NCBI GenBank assembly: GCA_937920475.1
Contig: CALEUX010000101.1
Location: 1-35,673, forward strand
DNA: 35,673 nt
Reading direction: 5' to 3'
Source: an uncultured Marinilabiliaceae bacterium
GTDB lineage: Bacteria > Bacteroidota > Bacteroidia > Bacteroidales > Marinilabiliaceae
Positions 15,599 to 24,264 of this stretch are shown here, piece by piece (position 1 is the stretch's first letter; each line of letters begins with the position of its first letter). The notes under the pieces were generated by a model that worked only from the letters and a program-made list of their open reading frames with translations, was not told the DNA's origin and did not search any database. Both the position numbers and the translations under genes were made by a program.

Positions 15599-17206
15599 AT
15601 GCAGTTGTTTAAGAAATTTTTATTTGTCGTATCTGTTCTGCTGTTATCGGAGGCCTGTAAAAAAGATGCCGAAGATGAAATGGCCAAAACCCCGCAGTTA
15701 TTGTTTGTAGAGCAAACCATTCCAAACGCCGAGTTAGCAGTTGGCGGAGGCTTTGTTAATATTCAGGTCGACTGGGCTTTTACACAATGGTCGGTAGCGG
15801 CAGGCGACGTGGTTGAAGGCAATAGCTTTATTACCCAGATTTTACCTGCCACTTTTGGTTCAAAAAGTCAGGCGCAAACCACTACAGCGGTAAAAGTTAG
15901 CTTTAAACAGAACGACACGTATAACAAGAACGTTCAAAAACTTGTACTTCGCTCCCTTACCGATGAAACCCTGATACACACCATTACACTGACTCAAGCA
16001 GCTAAAGTTTTGGAAATTACCAATTTTACAATTTACCCCGATGTTGTTTTTCAAACCATAGCCGGTTTTGGCGGTGCCAATATGATTTGGGGCTCCGATT
16101 TTTTAAATGCTGCCGAAGTAAAGAAAGTGTTCGGAACCGATGATGGAGAGCTGGGATTCAGTATTATGCGGGTACGCGTTGGAATGTACGAAAGCGATTG
16201 GCCCGCACTGGTTTCAACCTTGCAGGAAGCCATGAAATACAATGTTAAAATAATTGCTTCGCCCTGGTCGCCGCCACCTGCATTAAAAACCAACAACAAC
16301 CAGGTTGATGGTGCTTTAAAGCCTGAAAACTATGGCGCTTATGCAACGCATTTGAATAAATTTGTGGAGTACATGAATGCGCAGGGCATTAATATTTATT
16401 CAGTTTCCATTCAAAATGAGCCCGATATTACTGTAACTTATGAAAGTTGCCGCTGGACGGCTCAGGAGATGCTCACATTTATAAAAGAGCATGCATCAAC
16501 CATTAAAAATACTAAAATCAGTGCTGCCGAATCGTTCAATTTTAAGCAATCGTTTACCGATGTTTTGTTGAATGATGCCGATGCAGTTAGTAAATTCGAT
16601 ATTGTGGCTGGACATATTTATGGTTCCGGTTTGGCGTCGTACCCTTTGGCTGAGCAAAAAGGCAAAGAAATATGGATGACTGAATACCTGATGAACCAGA
16701 ACAGCGGGGCAAACACCAACAACTGGAACACGTCTGAAGCAGCCATCTGGAACGAAACCATGCAAATGGTAGGAACCATGCACGATGCCATGCGTTACAA
16801 CTGGAATGCTTATATTTGGTGGTACATCAGGCGCTATTATTCCTTTTTGGGCGATGGTGAAAAGGGGACCACGCGCAGTAATATTTTAAAAAGAGGGTAT
16901 GCTTTTTCGCATTTCTCGAAACTTATCAGACCTGGTTATAAGCGTATTGCCATAACGTCTGATAAAACTGTATCGCTAAACATTACTGCTTATGCAGGCG
17001 ATGGCAAAACTGTGGTGGTAATCATCAACCCCGCATTATCGGCTATTGATGGTGTTCAGTTATCGCACCCGGGTTCTGTTCAATCGGTTATGGCTTACAC
17101 AACTTCGGAGTTTGTGAATGTTCAGCAGCACCAGAACATTCTGAGCAATGGAAAGGTATTGTTGACCATTCCCGCCAAAAGTATTACCACCGTGGTAATG
17201 GAGTAA
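15599..17206 (+). CDS. GH30 (subfamily 8-like) glucuronoxylanase lipoprotein with BACON domain
   Basis: The 535-residue product is a predicted lipoprotein (lipobox LSEAC, Cys20). A BACON-type domain (about 32-125) is followed by a GH30 catalytic (beta/alpha)8 barrel with its side beta-sandwich (about 135-535). The acid/base is E274 in SIQNEPD, and the nucleophile is E362 in IWMTEYL. WWYIRR at 407-412 and the RPGYKRI segment closely resemble Bacillus XynC. In GH30_8 an arginine of that WWYIRR loop contacts the glucuronic acid side chain of xylan, so endo-glucuronoxylanase is the best prediction. BACON domains in Bacteroidota usually space the enzyme away from the membrane or bind glycans. The ATG at 15599 starts the signal peptide; an overlapping upstream ATG at 15594 is out of frame. 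Confidence 0.87.
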   Translation: MQLFKKFLFVVSVLLLSEACKKDAEDEMAKTPQLLFVEQTIPNAELAVGGGFVNIQVDWAFTQWSVAAGDVVEGNSFITQILPATFGSKSQAQTTTAVKVSFKQNDTYNKNVQKLVLRSLTDETLIHTITLTQAAKVLEITNFTIYPDVVFQTIAGFGGANMIWGSDFLNAAEVKKVFGTDDGELGFSIMRVRVGMYESDWPALVSTLQEAMKYNVKIIASPWSPPPALKTNNNQVDGALKPENYGAYATHLNKFVEYMNAQGINIYSVSIQNEPDITVTYESCRWTAQEMLTFIKEHASTIKNTKISAAESFNFKQSFTDVLLNDADAVSKFDIVAGHIYGSGLASYPLAEQKGKEIWMTEYLMNQNSGANTNNWNTSEAAIWNETMQMVGTMHDAMRYNWNAYIWWYIRRYYSFLGDGEKGTTRSNILKRGYAFSHFSKLIRPGYKRIAITSDKTVSLNITAYAGDGKTVVVIINPALSAIDGVQLSHPGSVQSVMAYTTSEFVNVQQHQNILSNGKVLLTIPAKSITTVVME

Positions 17207-17441
17207 AGAGATTGTGTTTTTAGATGATTAGATAAAAGATTGTCAGATTGTTGGGTGAGAACGGGTTTAGTTGGATTAGCCGGAAAGATGATAAGATATC
17301 TTTATAATTTTTTAATCCTTCTTCTCTGCCGGCAACCAGATGTATCTATTTTATTCTGATTCTATCGATCTCGCATCTTATTATCTCCCGTCTATTATTT
17401 AACAGTTCAATTATGTGGTGGTTTAAAATATTAATCTGAAT

Positions 17442-20159
17442 ATGAGATTTTTAGTTCTGATGTTAATAACCGGAATGCTGGCAGGTTGTCAGTGTTCCGA
17501 TAAGGAAAATGCTGGCAGAGAGCGTTATTCCATCAACGAAAGTTGGCGTTTTTATAAGTATGAATCGGCGGCTGTGGCCGATAATCTGATTTACGATGTA
17601 CGGCCCGAAGTGCGCGATAACCTCGATGAGAGAGAAGCCGATGCCAAACCTGATGAGGCAGAGTCAACCGAAGCCAGACAAATGGTTTTAAAACCCTGGA
17701 TTTTACCAACGGGAAACGATTTTATCAACAATCCAAACAAGAAATTCAACCGTCCCGAAGGTAACCCCGGCGAGGATTTTCCTTTTGTTCAGACAGGTTT
17801 TGACGATTCGCAATGGAATTTAATCGATTTACCGCACGATTGGGCCATAAACGGCCCCTTTATAACTGAGGATTTGCCTGGCATTGCCAGTATGGGGCGC
17901 TTACCAAGTGAAGGTGTTGCCTGGTATCGTCGCAAATTAGACATTCCGGCAAACGATTTAGGAAAGAATATTTTCCTCGATATAGATGGCGCCATGGCTT
18001 ATGCAATGGTTTGGATAAACGGGAAGTTAGCCGGTGGATGGCCTTATGGCTACAACTCTTTCCGCATAGATTTAACGCCTTACATCTTATTTGGACGCGA
18101 CAATCAGTTGGCCATCAGGCTCGACAATCCTTCTTCCTCATCGCGATGGTATCCGGGAGGTGGCATTTATCGAAGTATATGGATTACCAAAACCAATCCT
18201 GTTCATGTTGGTCAGTGGGGCACCTTTATTACTTCACGCGAGGTTTCCGGGAAATCGGCCATCATTGATTTGGCCATCGATGTAAAGAATAGTTCCGATA
18301 GAAACGCTGATATTAAGGTTGTTACCGACATTTTTAATTTAAACAACGATGGATTAAAAATTGGCAAAGCAGTTGCCTCCTTCGACCCTGTAATATTAAT
18401 GACCAGTGCGGGAGAGAAAGCCGTTGTTAAAAGTACTTTGGAATTGAAGAATCCACGTTTGTGGGGCCCTCCGCCAACGCAAAAACCAAATATGTATGTG
18501 GCTGTTACCACATTGTTCGAAAACGGGAAGGTTATCGACAGGTATGAGACACCATTTGGTATTCGTTCGCTTCGTTTCGACGCTGTAAATGGAATTTTTG
18601 TTAACGATGAACGCATTTACATCAATGGTGTAAACCAGCATCACGATTTGGGAGCTTTGGGAGCAGCCTTTAACCTTCGTGCTGCCGAGCGTCAGCTTGA
18701 AATGTTGCGCGATATGGGATGCAATGCCATACGAATGGCGCACAACCCGCCAGCCAGAGAGTTTCTTGAGCTTACAGACCGCATGGGATTCCTGGTAGTT
18801 AACGAAATGTTCGATGTTTGGGAGAGAAAGAAGGCTGCACTCGATTTTCATCTTATTTTCCCAGAATGGCACGAGCAGGATTTAAGAGCTTTTATTCGCC
18901 GCGACCGAAACCATCCATCCATCATCATGTGGAGCTTTGGGAACGAAGTGGGCGAGCAATATACCGGCGAGGAAGGAGCAGCCATAGCCAGTCGTTTGCA
19001 CAACATCATTAAAGAGGAAGATGTTACCCGACCAACTACAGCATCGATGAATTATGCCAAACCACATATGCCGTTTCCGGCCGCCATGGATGTAATCAAT
19101 CTCAACTATCAGGGCGAGGGTATTCGCAATGCACCGGCATATGCCCATTTACAAGGCATAAGAACATCACCTCTTTATCCGGCGTTTCATGCTGCTTTTC
19201 CTGAGAAAGTTATCTTGAGCAGCGAGAATGCAGCCGCATTAAGCACACGTGGCACTTATCTTTTCCCTGTAACGCCTGAAATAAGCGCACCAGTTAAGGA
19301 TGGAGAAGATGGCGATTTCGAAAAAATGTATGTGAGCGCTTATGAGTTATATACGGCTAATTTTGGGTCGTCGGCCGATAAGGTGTTGGCAACAAAGGCG
19401 CAGCATCCCTATGTTGCCGGAGGATTTGTTTGGAGTGGATGGGATTACATTGGCGAACCAACTCCGTATGGTAATGCACGAAGTTCCTATTTTGGGGTTA
19501 TCGATTTGGCCGGATTTAAAAAAGACCGGTTTTATTTGTATCAATCGCAATGGCGCCCCGATTTGCCATTGGTTCATATTTTACCGCACTGGAACTGGCC
19601 CGATAGAGTGGGTTTAATAACTCCGGTACATTTGTTTACTTCGGGCGATGAGGTTGAGTTGTTTCTCAATGAACAATCGCTTGGTAGAAAGAAAAAAGAA
19701 CTCTATCAATCAAGGCTCCGTTGGGATGATGTGGTTTATGAACCCGGCGAACTAAAAGCCATTGCATATAAAAACGGTAAGCGATGGGCCGAAACAACAA
19801 TCCGCACCACAAAAAGTCCAAACCGTTTATTGGCTGAGCCCGATAGAAACGTAATACGCAATGATGGACATGACTTATCGTTTGTAACCATACGAATTAC
19901 CGATGAAGACGGATTGCTTGTTCCCAATGCTCAAAATCTGTTGAAATTCAGCGCAGAAGGCGCCGGAGAGATAGTTGCCACTGATAATGGCGATCCTACA
20001 GATATGACCTCATTTGCATCGCACAGCAGAAATGCTTTTAATGGTTATTGTCTGGTAATTATTAAGGCCAAAAAGGGCGAATCGGGTTCAATTAAATTAA
20101 TGGCCGAATCTGAAGGACTGGAATCGGTTGTGGCAGAGATTAAATCGGTTGAGAAATAG
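17442..20159 (+). CDS. GH2 family beta-galactosidase-like lipoprotein with DUF4982
   Basis: The 905-residue product has a lipobox LAGC and is probably a periplasmic or surface lipoprotein. Domains in order are the GH2 sugar-binding jelly roll (about 30-250, with DLPHDWAI and the GGIYRSIW segment), an Ig-like domain (about 255-370) and the GH2 TIM barrel (about 375-680). DUF4982 follows (about 690-760, HILPHWNWPDRVG), then a C-terminal GH2/Big-type domain. The acid/base is E502 in SFGNEVGE, and the likely nucleophile is E595 in LSSENAAALSTRG. Members with DUF4982 are mostly beta-galactosidases, but related enzymes act on other beta-linked sugars, so the substrate is open. The first domain contains an extra, acidic stretch of roughly 70 residues before FDDSQWNLIDLPHDW. 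The gene follows the GH30 gene by 235 bp in the same direction, but operon structure is uncertain. Confidence 0.87.
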   Translation: MRFLVLMLITGMLAGCQCSDKENAGRERYSINESWRFYKYESAAVADNLIYDVRPEVRDNLDEREADAKPDEAESTEARQMVLKPWILPTGNDFINNPNKKFNRPEGNPGEDFPFVQTGFDDSQWNLIDLPHDWAINGPFITEDLPGIASMGRLPSEGVAWYRRKLDIPANDLGKNIFLDIDGAMAYAMVWINGKLAGGWPYGYNSFRIDLTPYILFGRDNQLAIRLDNPSSSSRWYPGGGIYRSIWITKTNPVHVGQWGTFITSREVSGKSAIIDLAIDVKNSSDRNADIKVVTDIFNLNNDGLKIGKAVASFDPVILMTSAGEKAVVKSTLELKNPRLWGPPPTQKPNMYVAVTTLFENGKVIDRYETPFGIRSLRFDAVNGIFVNDERIYINGVNQHHDLGALGAAFNLRAAERQLEMLRDMGCNAIRMAHNPPAREFLELTDRMGFLVVNEMFDVWERKKAALDFHLIFPEWHEQDLRAFIRRDRNHPSIIMWSFGNEVGEQYTGEEGAAIASRLHNIIKEEDVTRPTTASMNYAKPHMPFPAAMDVINLNYQGEGIRNAPAYAHLQGIRTSPLYPAFHAAFPEKVILSSENAAALSTRGTYLFPVTPEISAPVKDGEDGDFEKMYVSAYELYTANFGSSADKVLATKAQHPYVAGGFVWSGWDYIGEPTPYGNARSSYFGVIDLAGFKKDRFYLYQSQWRPDLPLVHILPHWNWPDRVGLITPVHLFTSGDEVELFLNEQSLGRKKKELYQSRLRWDDVVYEPGELKAIAYKNGKRWAETTIRTTKSPNRLLAEPDRNVIRNDGHDLSFVTIRITDEDGLLVPNAQNLLKFSAEGAGEIVATDNGDPTDMTSFASHSRNAFNGYCLVIIKAKKGESGSIKLMAESEGLESVVAEIKSVEK

Positions 20160-20183
20160 AAAGGGGAGCTAAAACTCTTGAAT

Positions 20184-20343
20184 AAATGAGGCTGTCTAAA
20201 AAGTGCTTCGTGCGACTTTGTGATAACCTTTGTGTTCTTTGTGGTAAATTTTAAACAATTGAACCACAAAGGAAAACAAAGTACACACTAAGGAGCACTA
20301 AGAAAAATGAAATGGTTTGATAACTTTTTAGACAGCCTCATTT
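20184..20343. mobile_element. 160-bp element with perfect 21-bp terminal inverted repeats
   Basis: Bases 20184-20204 and 20323-20343 are perfect inverted repeats containing GAGGCTGTCTAAAAAGT. The interior contains a second nested palindromic pair (CTTTGTGTTCTTTGTGGT near 20228 and ACCACAAAGGAAAACAAAG near 20263). The ends resemble those of the 119-bp element (GAGGCTGTCTCATAAG), suggesting related families. No clear direct target duplication could be read. It lies between the convergent GH2 and ATPase genes and could also act as a bidirectional terminator. Confidence 0.7.
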
Positions 20344-20358
20344 CCAGAATTTAGAACA

Positions 20359-21492
20359 CTATTCTAACCATGTAACAAAATTAGTTTGGTTAATAATTTC
20401 AAAAGAGGCGTTTGGATAAACGCTTATCCATTGAGAAGGTATTTTTGAGGTAGAATCTTTCCATTTAAATTCAAAGCCATACAATAAGCCATCACGTTCT
20501 TCAACCCAATCTATTTCCTGTTGTTCATATGTTCTCCAGAAATAATTGTTCGAAGATATTTTCCTATATTCCTGATATTTCAATCTTTCGCTAATCATAT
20601 AGTTCTCCCAGAGTTGACCAATATCGTTTCTGGCTTCAATGGGATTGAAATTAGCAATTACTGCATTTCGAATTCCGTTATCAAGAAAATACCATCTTGA
20701 GTTTTTTGTTATTTCTTTTCTTAAATTTCGGCTAAAGCCTTGTACTTTATGAAGAATGTAAACTTTACTCAGCAAATCAAGGTATTTTTCAACAGTGTTT
20801 TTACTAATCGCTAATTGTTTCCCCAATTCTTGCATGGAAACTTCTCCACCAATTTGAAAAGCTATTAAACGTAAAAGATTAAATATTTTGTGCGAGTTTT
20901 TAATATTCTCATAAACTAAAATGTCTTTTAGCAAGTAAGAACTTACCATTTCATTTAGATAGTCGATTTTATCTTGCCTGTCAGGAAGCTGGAGCAGCTC
21001 GGGATAATTGCCGAAAATTAACCTTTCGCGAACTTTATCAATTTTTGAAATATTGTTTTCTGTCTGGTTGAATTCTCTTTCTGACAGTGTGTAAAGATTG
21101 AAAGAATATTTCCTGCCTGTTAAAGGTTCTCCTGCATTCTGGCTGATGTCAAATGAAGATGAGCCTGAAATAATTATTTTCAACCCCTCAATTTCATCAA
21201 TCATTAATTTAAGTTTTAAGCCAATATCTGGAATTTTCTGGGCTTCATCGATATACAAAAGTTTATACGACCCTAAAATCTGTTTGTAATTTTCTATTGT
21301 TCTAATTGAGAGTCTGTCGTGTACATTTATGTCGTCTCCATTTAAAGCCAGATAAGGTTCTTCAAGTGACGCCAAAACTTCATTAACCAGAACAGTTTTA
21401 CCTACCCTTCTGGCTCCAAATATTATTACAACTTTATTTGGCTTTAACTTTTCAATAATGCTGTTTGTAATTTCTCTGACTAAATAATTCAT
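20359..21492 (-). CDS. AAA_14 / DUF4143 ATP-binding protein
   Basis: The 377-residue product has the layout of the widespread prokaryotic AAA_14-DUF4143 family. An ATPase domain carries Walker A GARRVGKT (26-33) and Walker B-like LLYIDEAQ, with ISGSSS as sensor 1. A winged-helix-like middle part follows (LGKQLAISKNTVEKYLDLLSK), then a C-terminal DUF4143 nuclease-like region with EIDWVEERDG and FEFKW. The biological role of this family is unsettled; it is scattered among genomes and often sits in mobile regions. I chose the ATG at 21492 rather than the upstream TTG at 21516 because it gives the family N-terminus (MNYLVRE). The gene is visibly more AT-rich than its neighbours and interrupts the carbohydrate island, suggesting separate acquisition. 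Confidence 0.85.
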   Translation of the reverse strand: MNYLVREITNSIIEKLKPNKVVIIFGARRVGKTVLVNEVLASLEEPYLALNGDDINVHDRLSIRTIENYKQILGSYKLLYIDEAQKIPDIGLKLKLMIDEIEGLKIIISGSSSFDISQNAGEPLTGRKYSFNLYTLSEREFNQTENNISKIDKVRERLIFGNYPELLQLPDRQDKIDYLNEMVSSYLLKDILVYENIKNSHKIFNLLRLIAFQIGGEVSMQELGKQLAISKNTVEKYLDLLSKVYILHKVQGFSRNLRKEITKNSRWYFLDNGIRNAVIANFNPIEARNDIGQLWENYMISERLKYQEYRKISSNNYFWRTYEQQEIDWVEERDGLLYGFEFKWKDSTSKIPSQWISVYPNASFEIINQTNFVTWLE

Positions 21493-21825
21493 AATAGTGT
21501 CAAGTATATGACGCAATTTAGTAAAATTAAGTCAGATTGTCAAATTGTTGTTTGGAGTTATTTTTATATGTGCCTAAGGTTTAGATTTTTTAGTTCTAAA
21601 TCCTCTAATTCAGGTTATATCAATGGTGCTCTACTTTTAGGAGTTTATATTAGTTTGTTATATTTTAATATCACATTATGGTATGCTTACCTTATAATCG
21701 GTTAATGCTGTTCTTTTGCTGCAGAGCCACTTATTTTTTTGGTAGCTTAATTCATTTTATAAAAAGAGGTGTATCCTACCTGATAAAGAATTATTTAAAA
21801 TTTTAGCAATATGGCAAAAAAGTAA
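21493..21825. other. AT-rich intergenic region, no gene supported
   Basis: This is the first half of the 657-bp spacer between the ATPase gene and the second beta-helix gene. A 65-codon plus-strand frame at 21508-21705 exists, but it has no recognisable motif, starts inside the probable ATPase promoter region and is probably chance. No hairpin or promoter box is evident. The second half contains the hairpin at 21826-21888 and a purine-rich repeat. Confidence 0.45.
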
Positions 21826-21888
21826 ACCCAAAGTTGCTAAGACTAAAGCATTTGAGAAACCATGCTTCATAACTTAGCAACTCTGGGT
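21826..21888. repeat. Long imperfect hairpin
   Basis: CCCAAAGTTGCTAAG (21827-21841) pairs with CTTAGCAACTCTGGG (21873-21887) with one mismatch. AAGCAT/ATGCTT can extend pairing inside the loop. No T-tract follows closely, so it is more likely a dispersed palindromic repeat or structured RNA segment than a plain terminator. Confidence 0.5.
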
Positions 21889-21991
21889 ATTATTGAATTA
21901 AAACAGACTGAATTTACTCTTTACTAGTATCATGTCAGTCATAATAAGGCACAAGAAGTTAGACGTTGGGTACTAGATATTAGCTGCCAGG

Positions 21992-22114
21992 AGCTAAGAA
22001 CCAAGGGCTTCTTTTCCGCTACGTGTAACTCCACTACCTTACGCCTCCGGTTTCCGATTTCCGGTTTTCGGTCTCCCGTCTTCGGTCTCCATTCCCCTGT
22101 CTTCAGTCTTCTGC
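21992..22114 (-). repeat. Purine-rich intergenic repeat, copy 2 (inverted)
   Basis: Read on the minus strand this matches 10576-10698 closely, including the CCGGAAATC, GGCGTAA and GTAGTGGAGTT blocks and GCGGAAAAGAAG. It ends shortly before the stop codon of the second beta-helix gene. Confidence 0.6.
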
Positions 22115-22149
22115 CTTTTTCATTTTTACTGTTGACTTGTCACTAATTT

Positions 22150-24021
22150 TCACTTAACTGGTTTTGCCCCAATAAAATCGGCATCACCGTCCTTTAATCC
22201 CATAACTTTTCTGATTTTTTCAGGTATTTTGGTGGCGGTTGTTTCCTTTGCAAACGACTCCTGCAAACGGAAATCATTATTGGCTTCATCCACAAAAATG
22301 GCAGCATCGTAATTCTTTAAATACTTGCTGTTAACTGAAAAATTGGGATACATGGCAGTTATTTCCTCAGGAGCATTGATTCTTGCAAAACAATTTTCAT
22401 TGCCGGGAGCCGGACTCCACAATGCAATAGGTGCATTAATGGTATCGGCAGGTGTACGACGAACATAATAGTTAAAATCAAGTTCTTTCAACTGCGATTG
22501 ATTCAGGCGCTCGCACATGTGAGGCGGTTGTGTGGTTTGGAAAATGTGAGTGGCATAGTTTTCTTTCATAACCATGAGGTTATTTACAAAAACATGATTT
22601 TCACGTTCTTCCACACCCGGTCCGGTAAATATGTGCCATCCAAAATGGTCGTTGTTATCGCCTCTGGTGTCGCGCGAGAATGATACACGGGTATTGATAA
22701 AGGTGTTGTTATAGATTTCAGCATCGCTGCTGTTTAAAATCCACATTTTGTCGCAATTTACAAAAACATTACCGGCGCAAATGGTTCCTTTTGATATTTC
22801 GAAAAAGAATGCGCTGTTATCGCGGAATCTCCTGTTGAGTTCAGTTGAATCGAGACCGGCACCGGTCACGTTCTCAAGGTGGTTGTTAACAAAAATACCA
22901 TTCTCGTTACCTACATCGTACCAGATTCCATTGGAGAATGGGTGGTCGATTACCAGGTTTTCACGGCATAAAACCCTGTGTGTTTGGTTAAATATTTTAA
23001 CGGCAGATGGGTAAAAGCCTGTCCATTTTTCAATGTTGTTATTGGCAAAAATATTCCGTTCCAGCAACACATCCGATGAGGCTACAATATAAACCCCTTC
23101 AGTATTGGTGTTACGTACTTCGCAATTTTTCATAACAAGACTGTCGCCAATAGCAAAAAGCCCAATGCGGAAGCAATTTGAGAAAGTACAATTTTCGAAA
23201 ACGGTGCCAATTACATCTTTACCATGTTCATGTTCGGCCGACATGCCTTGTGGGTAATAGCCATCGATATGAACCATTGTGTCGGGATATTGTGTAAACT
23301 CAATACCGCGAATAATTGGGCCTCTGCCATCGGAAAGTTTACCATGGGCTTCACCGGTGGTTCTGAAAATAGCTTTGCGATAAGCTGTTATTTCAATCAG
23401 TTTACCAGCAGGTTCGGTACCAATGTATATTTGTTGAGCGTCATAATCCACAAAATAGGTGCCTGCGTTAACTTCTTCTTTGCTGCCAGCCGATTGAAGA
23501 AACTGTCCATCTACAAAAATACCGTCGTTATTGAAACGGTGCATGGGCGTGTATTTTTCCTCGCGCTCTCTTCTCCACCAGTCTTCTGGTCCGGCAGGAA
23601 ACAAGAATTCCCAGTTGGTAACCCAAAGATTTTCACCGGCATTTTGCCAGTCAGTAGCAATGTGCGTACCTTTAATAACAGGTTGCTCATCCTTGTAAGG
23701 CTGAATGGTAATACCCTGGTTAAATGTAAGATTTCCGGTACGGTAAATTCCTCCACGCATTACAATGGCATCGCCGGTTACCACCTTTGCAATGGCCGCT
23801 TCAATGGAAGTGGGCTCATTAATGCTGTTACCAGTTGCTTCAGCCGTGCCATCGGGAGCTACATAGAACACAGTCCCCTTTACAACAGGCAACTCATAAA
23901 CTTGCTTGATGGGGCCATAAACGATTTTATCCGGTTCCGGTGCTTTTTGAGTGCAGGCAAAAAAAGTTGTTGCCAGAATTAATCCACTCAATTTGGTGAT
24001 TAACGATTGTTTTGTTTTCAT
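22150..24021 (-). CDS. Right-handed parallel beta-helix lipoprotein, probable polysaccharide-active enzyme (paralog 2)
   Basis: The 623-residue product is a predicted lipoprotein (lipobox TTFFAC, Cys near residue 22) and a full-length paralog of the protein at 11153-13021. Matching landmarks include FYVAPDGTAEATG, GDAIVMRGGIYRTGNL, NLWVTNWEFLFP, SSDVLLERNIF, NGIWYDVGN and FFFEISKG. By eye roughly half or more of the residues agree. The anchoring differs: this copy should be membrane-tethered, whereas paralog 1 has an ordinary signal peptide. The beta-helix spans about 220-480. Function is unassigned; the Asp/Glu pair mentioned for paralog 1 is conserved. I start at the ATG at 24021; a TTG at 24084 gives a longer frame but no better signal peptide. 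A 14-bp motif shared with paralog 1 lies 32 bp upstream. Confidence 0.82.
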   Translation of the reverse strand: MKTKQSLITKLSGLILATTFFACTQKAPEPDKIVYGPIKQVYELPVVKGTVFYVAPDGTAEATGNSINEPTSIEAAIAKVVTGDAIVMRGGIYRTGNLTFNQGITIQPYKDEQPVIKGTHIATDWQNAGENLWVTNWEFLFPAGPEDWWRREREEKYTPMHRFNNDGIFVDGQFLQSAGSKEEVNAGTYFVDYDAQQIYIGTEPAGKLIEITAYRKAIFRTTGEAHGKLSDGRGPIIRGIEFTQYPDTMVHIDGYYPQGMSAEHEHGKDVIGTVFENCTFSNCFRIGLFAIGDSLVMKNCEVRNTNTEGVYIVASSDVLLERNIFANNNIEKWTGFYPSAVKIFNQTHRVLCRENLVIDHPFSNGIWYDVGNENGIFVNNHLENVTGAGLDSTELNRRFRDNSAFFFEISKGTICAGNVFVNCDKMWILNSSDAEIYNNTFINTRVSFSRDTRGDNNDHFGWHIFTGPGVEERENHVFVNNLMVMKENYATHIFQTTQPPHMCERLNQSQLKELDFNYYVRRTPADTINAPIALWSPAPGNENCFARINAPEEITAMYPNFSVNSKYLKNYDAAIFVDEANNDFRLQESFAKETTATKIPEKIRKVMGLKDGDADFIGAKPVK

Positions 24022-24052
24022 GCGTAAATTTGAATTAATTATTATTGTTTTA

Positions 24053-24066
24053 TGTTCTGTTCTGTT
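24053..24066 (-). promoter_or_regulatory. Shared upstream motif of the beta-helix genes, copy 2
   Basis: TGTTCTGTTCTGTT is identical to 13211-13224 and lies 32 bp upstream of the start codon of paralog 2. TTGCG follows nine bases downstream on the plus strand. It is a candidate operator or leader element. Confidence 0.35.
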
Positions 24067-24264
24067 ATTGTTGCGTAAGCGCAAAATAACTCATTTAGAG
24101 TATTTTATTGGCTGCAAAAATCTCTTAGAATAAAATTGGTAAGGTAAAGTATGGCGTTTTTATTGACCATTTAAAAATAGTATTTTTAATGTTAACAGAC
24201 TAATCGAAAGCAATTTTTGTTGAGTTGTTAACATCCTATCAAAACATGATTTTTGCAATGAGGC

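Noticed and set aside
18212-18872. Minus-strand frames of 134 and 158 codons within the GH2 gene
   Set aside because: They overlap the GH2 coding sequence with all its catalytic motifs and have no domain features of their own.
21508-21705. Plus-strand 65-codon frame with a hydrophobic C-terminus
   Set aside because: No motif, promoter or homology could be recognised, and composition is that of AT-rich spacer DNA.
23224-23982. Plus-strand 252-codon frame
   Set aside because: It lies entirely antisense to the second beta-helix gene, whose protein has a signal sequence, family motifs and a full-length paralog.
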